From the NCBI GenBank assembly GCA_937944385.1, contig CALDYQ010000047.1:61000-124999 (forward strand): a DNA stretch of 64,000 nucleotides, read 5' to 3'. The notes beneath the pieces were generated by a model. That model searched no databases and was not told the origin of the DNA. It saw nothing but the letters and a program-made list of their open reading frames with translations. Positions within the stretch are counted from its first letter, which is position 1. Each line of letters starts with the position of its first letter. Below, piece after piece: positions 58,168 through 64,000 of the stretch. A program made the position numbers and the translations under genes. The stretch comes from an uncultured Burkholderiales bacterium (lineage in GTDB: Bacteria > Pseudomonadota > Gammaproteobacteria > Burkholderiales > Casimicrobiaceae).

Positions 58168-58707
58168 ATGAACGGATTCCACGGCACCACGATCGTGGCG
58201 GTGCGGCGCGGCAACGCGGTCGCCCTGGGCGGTGATGGCCAGGTCACGCTCGGCAACCAGATCATCAAGGCCACCGCGCGCAAGGTGCGACGGCTGCACG
58301 AAGGCCGCGTGCTCGCGGGCTTTGCCGGCGCAACGGCGGATGCCTTCACGCTCTTCGAACGCTTCGAGGCCAAGCTCGACAAGCATCAGGGCCAGCTCAC
58401 GCGCGCCGCGGTGGAACTCGCCAAGGACTGGCGGCAGGATCGCATGCTGCGCCGGCTCGAGGCGATGCTCGCCGTGGCCGATGCCACGGCCTCGCTCGTG
58501 ATCACCGGCAACGGCGACGTGCTCGAGCCGGAGCACGGCATCGTCGCCATCGGCTCCGGCGGCGGCTTTGCGCTGGCGGCGGCGCGAGCCCTCGCCTCGC
58601 ACACGGCCCTCTCCGCGCGAGAGATCGTGGCGGAGTCTCTCAAAGTGGCAGGGGAGATCTGTATCTACACGAACCAGCAGCACACGATCGAGGAGCTCAG
58701 TTGGTAA
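58168..58707 (+). CDS. hslV: ATP-dependent protease subunit HslV
   Basis: [70 protein letters not shown]. Confidence 0.96.
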   Translation: MNGFHGTTIVAVRRGNAVALGGDGQVTLGNQIIKATARKVRRLHEGRVLAGFAGATADAFTLFERFEAKLDKHQGQLTRAAVELAKDWRQDRMLRRLEAMLAVADATASLVITGNGDVLEPEHGIVAIGSGGGFALAAARALASHTALSAREIVAESLKVAGEICIYTNQQHTIEELSW

Positions 58708-59957
58708 ACGCGGGGTTTTCCTCGACCGCATCGGCGTGGCCGACACGGCCGGCGGACGTGGCCATCGTCGGCGGCGGCCCGGTCGGCTGGGCCTTCGCGC
58801 TTGCGAGCCGGCACGCCCTCGGTGCCGAGGCCCGCATCATCGTCTGTGACCCGCAGCGGCCGCAGGCACCAGCTGATCAGGCCCCCTTGGGCGCGCGGGT
58901 CTATCTCGTCGCCGAGGGGCATCTGCGCTGGCTCGCGGCCTCCGGCGTGTGTCTGCCTTCGACCCGGAGTGCCGAGGTCTCACGCATCGAAGTGCTCGCG
59001 ACCGACGGACGCGCACAGCTCATGATCGATGCGTCGGATGCGGCTGCCGAGCGCCTGGGCCTCACGATCGAGCATGATGCGTTGACCGCCGCAATCGCGA
59101 GTCACGCGCGGACGCTTGGCGTGACCCAGCACGCGGTTCGGGTCGAGGCGCTCACGATGCTCGATGGCGTGCGCTGGGTCGAGACAGCGGACGGCGCGCT
59201 CGAGGCGGCGCGACTCGTGGTGCTGGCCGATGGTCGGCACGGCGCGCTCGCCAAACGCGCGGGCTTCGAACGGCTCGAGCGCGACTATGGGCAGGTGGGC
59301 GTGGTCGCGCATTTCCGGCTCGGTCGCCGGGACGGGGGCGCGGCGCGGCAGTGGTTTCTGCCCGATGGCTCGATCCTCGCGCTTCTGCCCCTGGCCGACC
59401 CGCAAGCGCCGCAGGATGGCTCGCCGGGCAACTCCTGCGTGTCCTTGGTCTGGTCATGCGCAACCGAGCGGGGCGAGGCGCTTCTTGCTCTGGGGCCAAA
59501 GGCGCTCACCGAGGCTGTACGAGAGGTGGCTGGTCGCGCCGTCGGTCTCGCCGAGTGCATCTCGGCGCCTGTTGCATTTCCGCTCACGCTCGCCCGCGTG
59601 GCGGATCCGGTCGGTGAACGCCTCCTGCTTGCCGGAGATGCCGCGCACGCGGTGCATCCGCTCGCTGGACAGGGCGTGAACCTCGGTCTGGCCGATGCGC
59701 GCGTGTGGCAGGCAGTGCTCGCTGAAGCGCGCGCGGTGGGATGTGATGCCGGGCACGCCTTGCTCTTGTCGCGCCACCGGCGTCGTCGGCAGGGCCCGGT
59801 GCTCGCGATGCAGGCCACGATCGACGGTCTGTGGCGTCTCTACAATCGGGCGCCAGCCCCGCTTGCAGAGCTTTCGGGGCGTGCAATGCGCGCCCTGTCG
59901 TCCCTGCCCGCATTTCGTCATCGACTGGCTGGCGCGGCAGTCCAGATTGCCGTGTAG
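58701..59957 (+). CDS. FAD-dependent UbiH/VisC-family monooxygenase
   Basis: [64 protein letters not shown] start overlaps the hslV end. Confidence 0.9.
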   Translation: MVNAGFSSTASAWPTRPADVAIVGGGPVGWAFALASRHALGAEARIIVCDPQRPQAPADQAPLGARVYLVAEGHLRWLAASGVCLPSTRSAEVSRIEVLATDGRAQLMIDASDAAAERLGLTIEHDALTAAIASHARTLGVTQHAVRVEALTMLDGVRWVETADGALEAARLVVLADGRHGALAKRAGFERLERDYGQVGVVAHFRLGRRDGGAARQWFLPDGSILALLPLADPQAPQDGSPGNSCVSLVWSCATERGEALLALGPKALTEAVREVAGRAVGLAECISAPVAFPLTLARVADPVGERLLLAGDAAHAVHPLAGQGVNLGLADARVWQAVLAEARAVGCDAGHALLLSRHRRRRQGPVLAMQATIDGLWRLYNRAPAPLAELSGRAMRALSSLPAFRHRLAGAAVQIAV

Positions 59958-59984
59958 TTGCCGCGCTCATCGAGGAATTCGTCC

Positions 59985-60812
59985 ATGCTTCGCCCCGCTC
60001 ACTTTCTCCTGCCCTTTGCCGCGGCCGTCGTGCTGGCCAGTACGGCCTGCGAGGCGCAGCAGCCCGCCCGCAGCGCGGCTCAACGACCCGCCGCCCAGGC
60101 TGCGGCTGCGCCAGTGTCCTCCGGCGAGCTGGCCGCGATCGAGAAGGCACTGACCGAGCGCTTTCGCGGCGCACCGGTCAAGGGCTTGCGCGCATCGGTT
60201 TTTCCCGGTGTGTATGAGGCGATGATTGGCGACGACCTCATCTACTTCGATGCCAAAGTCAATCACTTCATCGTCGGCAATCTCGTCGAGGCCGCCACGA
60301 TGAAGAACCTGACCGAAGAGCGGGCGGCCGAGCTGAAGGCGATCGACGTCAAGCAGCTGCCGCTCGACGATGCGATCAAGTTCGTACGCGGCAATGGCGA
60401 GCGGGTCATGTACCTCTTTTCGGATGTCGACTGCCCGTTCTGCACCCGGCTCGAAACCACGTTGCAGGACATCGACAACATCACGGTCTACATCTTCATG
60501 TACCCGATCGACAGCCTGCATCCGGCTGCGCGGGCAAAGCAAAAGGCCATCTGGTGCGCCAAAGATCGCCTGGCCGCCTGGCAAGACGCCGTGCTGCGGC
60601 GCAAGTTCGACCCGAACGCGAAGGGCGATTGCGACAACCCGGTCGACCGCACGGTGGAGCTCGGCCAGAAGCTCGGTGTCCGCGCCACGCCGACCTTCTT
60701 CCTCGCCGATGGCCGCATGGTGGCCGGAGCGCTGCCGAAGGACCGGATCGAAGCCGCCTTGAACGCCGCTCAGGCCAAGGTTCGACAACCCGCCGGCGCA
60801 TCCACGAAGTGA
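59985..60812 (+). CDS. DsbC-like thiol:disulfide interchange protein
   Basis: Signal peptide; dimerisation domain then YLFSDVDCPFCTRLE (CPFC) and GVRATPTFFLADGRMV. Confidence 0.9.
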   Translation: MLRPAHFLLPFAAAVVLASTACEAQQPARSAAQRPAAQAAAAPVSSGELAAIEKALTERFRGAPVKGLRASVFPGVYEAMIGDDLIYFDAKVNHFIVGNLVEAATMKNLTEERAAELKAIDVKQLPLDDAIKFVRGNGERVMYLFSDVDCPFCTRLETTLQDIDNITVYIFMYPIDSLHPAARAKQKAIWCAKDRLAAWQDAVLRRKFDPNAKGDCDNPVDRTVELGQKLGVRATPTFFLADGRMVAGALPKDRIEAALNAAQAKVRQPAGASTK

Positions 60813-60860
60813 CGGCGTGAATTCGTCGCGCGACACGTCTTTTCCCGAAAGGAGACTGCC

Positions 60861-61973
60861 ATGGCCCTGATGGACTTCATCCGCAAGGAACTGATCGAGA
60901 TCATCGAGTGGACCGATGACTCACGCGACACGCTCGCCTACCGCTGGCCGGATCAGGACAAGCAGATCAAGAACAACGCGCAGCTGATCGTGCGCGAAAG
61001 CCAGGTCGCCCAGTTCGTCTATCTCGGGCAGTACGCCGATACGCTCGGCCCGGGCAAGCACACGCTCAAGACCGACAACATCCCGATCCTCTCCACGCTG
61101 CTCGGCTGGAAGTACGGCTTCGAGACCCCGTTCAAGGCGGATGTCTACTACGTCGTCACCCGCGTCTTCCCCGGCAACAAGTGGGGCACGGCCAATCCGA
61201 TCATGCTGCGTGACCCGGACTTCGGCGTCGTGCGGGTCCGGGCCTACGGCCAGTACGACTTCAAGATCGTCAATCCGCCGCTCTTCCTGAAGGAAGTCGC
61301 CGGCACCGATCACCACTTCCGTCTCGACGAGTTCATCGACGTCATGCGCTCGAAGATCGTCACTGTCTTCACCGAGGCGATCGCCAACGCCAAGGTGCCG
61401 GTGCTCGACGTGGCGGGCCGCTACAGCGAGATCGGCAACGCGCTCCTGCCCGGCATCAACCCGGTCACCACGTCCAAGTACGGCATCGAGATCACCTCGT
61501 TCAACATCGAGAACGTCTCCCTGCCGCCCGAGGTCGAGCAGGCCATCGACAAGCGCGGGGCGATGACCACGATCGGCGACATGGGCGAGTACATCCGCTA
61601 CAACATGGCGAATGCCGTGGGCGAGGGCAAGGCCGGCACGATGGGCTTTGGTGCCGAGTTCGCTGCGGCCATGGCGCTCGGCCAGCAGATGATCAACCAG
61701 CCCGGCGGGGCCGTGGGCGCGAATCCTGCAGCGCCGAAGGGCATGGTGCCCGGCGCGATGGGCGTCACGGCGGCTGCACAGGCCGCAGCACCCGCCGCCG
61801 CAGCCGCTGCCGCGCCGGTCGACCTCATGAATCCTGCGCAGGTGGCGCAGATGCTGGGCGTGGGTGAGGCCGATGTGCTCGCCGAGTTGGAGGCCGGCAA
61901 CTTGAAGGGCCGCAAGATCGGCACCCAGTGGCGGGTGACGCGTGAAGCCGTGGATGCCTTCCTGAAAGGCTGA
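60861..61973 (+). CDS. SPFH-domain (YdjI-like) protein with C-terminal excisionase-type HTH
   Basis: MALMDFIRKELIEIIEWTDDSRDTLAYRWPDQDKQIKNNAQLIVRESQVAQFVYLGQ...; C-terminal DLMNPAQVAQMLGVGEADVLAELEAGNLKGRKIGTQWRVTREAVDAFLKG. Confidence 0.92.
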   Translation: MALMDFIRKELIEIIEWTDDSRDTLAYRWPDQDKQIKNNAQLIVRESQVAQFVYLGQYADTLGPGKHTLKTDNIPILSTLLGWKYGFETPFKADVYYVVTRVFPGNKWGTANPIMLRDPDFGVVRVRAYGQYDFKIVNPPLFLKEVAGTDHHFRLDEFIDVMRSKIVTVFTEAIANAKVPVLDVAGRYSEIGNALLPGINPVTTSKYGIEITSFNIENVSLPPEVEQAIDKRGAMTTIGDMGEYIRYNMANAVGEGKAGTMGFGAEFAAAMALGQQMINQPGGAVGANPAAPKGMVPGAMGVTAAAQAAAPAAAAAAAPVDLMNPAQVAQMLGVGEADVLAELEAGNLKGRKIGTQWRVTREAVDAFLKG

Positions 61974-61988
61974 TTCCCGCCGCTCGCC

Positions 61989-63161
61989 ATGCCCGCCCCT
62001 GGCACGCCCGGCAGCGCCACGCACGGCGCCGCCACCGCGCCCGAGAAGGCTGCGCGCAGCAAGTACAGCTGTGTCGCCTGCGGGGGCGAGGCCATCTGGA
62101 ACCCCGGCAAGCAGAAACTCGTCTGTGCATTCTGCGGCACCGAGGCACCGATGCCGCTTCACGAGGCGGCACCGCCCGGGCTGCAGTCGACCGACATCGT
62201 CGAGCACGACCTCGCTGCGGCGCTGCGCAACATGCAGGGGGAAAAGCGCGGCTGGGCGCGCACGTCACGCATGATCCAGTGTCGGCAGTGCCGCGCGATC
62301 AGCGTGTTCTCGGCGGAGAAGCAGGCGCAGCGCTGCGACTTCTGCGGCTCGGCCTCGGTGGTCGATTACGACAGCGACGAGGACGTGATCCGGCCCGAGG
62401 CCGTGCTGCCGATCCAGATCGCCGAACCCCGCGCGCGAGAGATCATCCGCGCCTGGTACGGCAAGCTCTGGTGGGCGCCCAACGCCCTCAAGAAGCGCGC
62501 ACTCACCGATACGGCCAAGGGCGTCTATCTCCCCTACTGGACTTTCGACGCCTTCGTCAATGCGCGCTGGCAGGCCGAGGCCGGCTACTACTACACCGAG
62601 ACAGAGACTTATTGGGACCGCGGGCAGATGAAGAGCCGGCCGGTGCAGCGCATCCGCTGGCAATACGCGCAGGGACAGTTGAACCACTTCTTCGACGACA
62701 CCCTCGTCTGCGGCTCGAAGGGCGTTCATGCGGGGCTCCTGCGCTCGATCGAGCCCTTTCCGACGACCGAGCGCGGGGTCGGCGCCCTCCGGCCGTATGA
62801 CCCGGCTTACGTCGCTGGCTGGACCGTCGAGCGCTACCAGATCGACTTGATCCAGGCGGCGAAACTCTCGCGTGAACGCATGCTGGCCGACACCCGGGTG
62901 CTCTGCGCGCAGCAGGTGCCGGGCGACACCCATCGCAACCTGCAGGTCGAGGCCACGTTCTCCCGACAGACCTTCAAGCACATCCTGGCACCCGTCTGGC
63001 TCATGAGCTACGTCTACAACGGACGTGACTTTCAGGTCATCATCAACGCGGTGACCGGCAAGATCGACGGCGAGTATCCGAAGAGCTGGGTCAAGATCAC
63101 ATTGGCGACCCTCGGTGCCATCGTGCTCGCATTCATTCTGCTTGCCATCATGGGACGATGA
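61989..63161 (+). CDS. Double zinc-ribbon protein with C-terminal TM (YdjG-like)
   Basis: CVACGG..CAFCG and CRQCR..CDFCG zinc ribbons; C-terminal TM ITLATLGAIVLAFILLAIMG; 16 bp after the SPFH gene. Confidence 0.85.
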   Translation: MPAPGTPGSATHGAATAPEKAARSKYSCVACGGEAIWNPGKQKLVCAFCGTEAPMPLHEAAPPGLQSTDIVEHDLAAALRNMQGEKRGWARTSRMIQCRQCRAISVFSAEKQAQRCDFCGSASVVDYDSDEDVIRPEAVLPIQIAEPRAREIIRAWYGKLWWAPNALKKRALTDTAKGVYLPYWTFDAFVNARWQAEAGYYYTETETYWDRGQMKSRPVQRIRWQYAQGQLNHFFDDTLVCGSKGVHAGLLRSIEPFPTTERGVGALRPYDPAYVAGWTVERYQIDLIQAAKLSRERMLADTRVLCAQQVPGDTHRNLQVEATFSRQTFKHILAPVWLMSYVYNGRDFQVIINAVTGKIDGEYPKSWVKITLATLGAIVLAFILLAIMGR

Positions 63162-63949
63162 CGCCGGCGCTGGCATCCTGCGCCGTCGACTTGCCCGGGC
63201 GTTTTCTCGATCATCCAATCTTCGCGCCCTATCGCAGCGCTTGGCCGCCGGAGGCCACCGGCTCGCCGCGACTCGTACCGGCGCCCCGGGGGAGCCCGGG
63301 CGCGCTCGCCTTCGAGCGGGCAATCGTCGAGCGGGATGAACTGCACGTGCGGCCGGGCAACCTGCACGATGCTTTGAATGCCGTCGTATGGCGCACCTTT
63401 CCGGCCGCCAAGCGTGCGATCAGTGCGTGGCACGTCGATCTCGGTCACGACCCGAAGTCGCCCAGCGGGCGGCCGCGCGGACGCGATGTGCTCACGCTCT
63501 TCGACGAGGCGGGGCTCCTGCTCGTCTCGCCCGAAGCCGAGGCGCTCGCCGCGGCGAACGCGCGGCACGACTGGCATGCGCTCTTCGTCGTCGGCCGGGC
63601 GCGCTGGCACGCCACGATCCGGCCGATCGTCTTTGGCCATGGTGCGCTCGAGCAGATGGCAAAGAGCTTCGCTCGACACGACGCCCCCTTGATCCAGCGC
63701 GACCTCACGCTCAAGGCGCTCTGGCTCGACGGTGAGCCGGCTGCGCCGCTTGCCGACATCGACAGCGCGCTCGCTCGATCGATCCGGGCTGGAACAGCCC
63801 TCTACGCGGAGGAGCGCCGTCTACCCCTGCCCGTGATCGGCGTGCCCGGATGGTTTGCTGAGAGCGAGGATGCTGCGCTGTATGACGATCGTGCGGTCTT
63901 TCGCCCGGCGCGTTCGATCAGGCGGTCAGCACTGTGTGCAGCATCTTGA
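63158..63949 (+). CDS. DUF3025 family protein
   Basis: NLHDALNAVVWRTFPAAKRAIS; DVLTLFDEAGLLL; IPVIGVPGW-like PLPVIGVPGWF; ATGA overlap with the upstream gene. Confidence 0.88.
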   Translation: MTPALASCAVDLPGRFLDHPIFAPYRSAWPPEATGSPRLVPAPRGSPGALAFERAIVERDELHVRPGNLHDALNAVVWRTFPAAKRAISAWHVDLGHDPKSPSGRPRGRDVLTLFDEAGLLLVSPEAEALAAANARHDWHALFVVGRARWHATIRPIVFGHGALEQMAKSFARHDAPLIQRDLTLKALWLDGEPAAPLADIDSALARSIRAGTALYAEERRLPLPVIGVPGWFAESEDAALYDDRAVFRPARSIRRSALCAAS

Positions 63950-64000
63950 AGGCGAGCAGGTAGAGCAGGATCGCGAAGATGCGCTTGAGCGTCGCTACGG
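63918..64000 (-). CDS. C-terminus of a membrane protein, possibly TauE/SafE family (truncated by window)
   Basis: Minus strand reads ...VATLKRIFAILLYLLAFKMLHTVLTA*; hydrophobic C-terminus of TauE/SafE type. Confidence 0.5.
   Translation of the reverse strand, partial: VATLKRIFAILLYLLAFKMLHTVLTA

Noticed and set aside
56863-58746. 627-aa minus-strand ORF opposite the STAS-like and hslV genes
   Set aside because: Composition (R/H/E-rich, no family motifs) fits a shadow ORF in GC-rich DNA; the plus strand encodes clear hslV and STAS-like proteins.

Overview
GC-rich chromosomal segment, most consistent with a betaproteobacterium (Burkholderiales-like gene content). It is nearly all protein-coding; I saw no rRNA, tRNA, CRISPR array or prophage. 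Housekeeping genes recognised by protein motifs: cysH, ttcA, hemC-hemD, gpmI, grxC-secB-gpsA, cysI plus a DUF934 partner, a flavocytochrome c sulfide dehydrogenase-like pair, dxs-ispA-xseB, cidA/lrgB, a basic amino acid decarboxylase, tex, arginase, threonine dehydratase, pyrC, dksA, sodB, hslV and a dsbC-like gene. The strongest candidate for an unusual system is at about 33.3-36.2 kb, between ispA and xseB: an ECF sigma factor, a single-TM putative anti-sigma factor whose periplasmic part resembles a subtilisin prodomain, an S8 protease with altered catalytic-motif flanks, and a small secreted protein. Other points: an SPFH protein ending in an excisionase-type HTH, paired with a double zinc-ribbon membrane protein (60.9-63.2 kb); two abutting perfect palindromes between lrgA and a Rieske oxygenase gene (37696-37725); a decayed FMN-binding glutamate synthase pseudogene with a 27-bp in-frame tandem duplication; hslV without an adjacent hslU; start codons of hemC and a divergent gene that overlap; and a sodB-linked ABC/permease/DUF3299 cluster resembling zinc-responsive loci. 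All calls come from reading the sequence and the supplied ORF translations; no database search was run.
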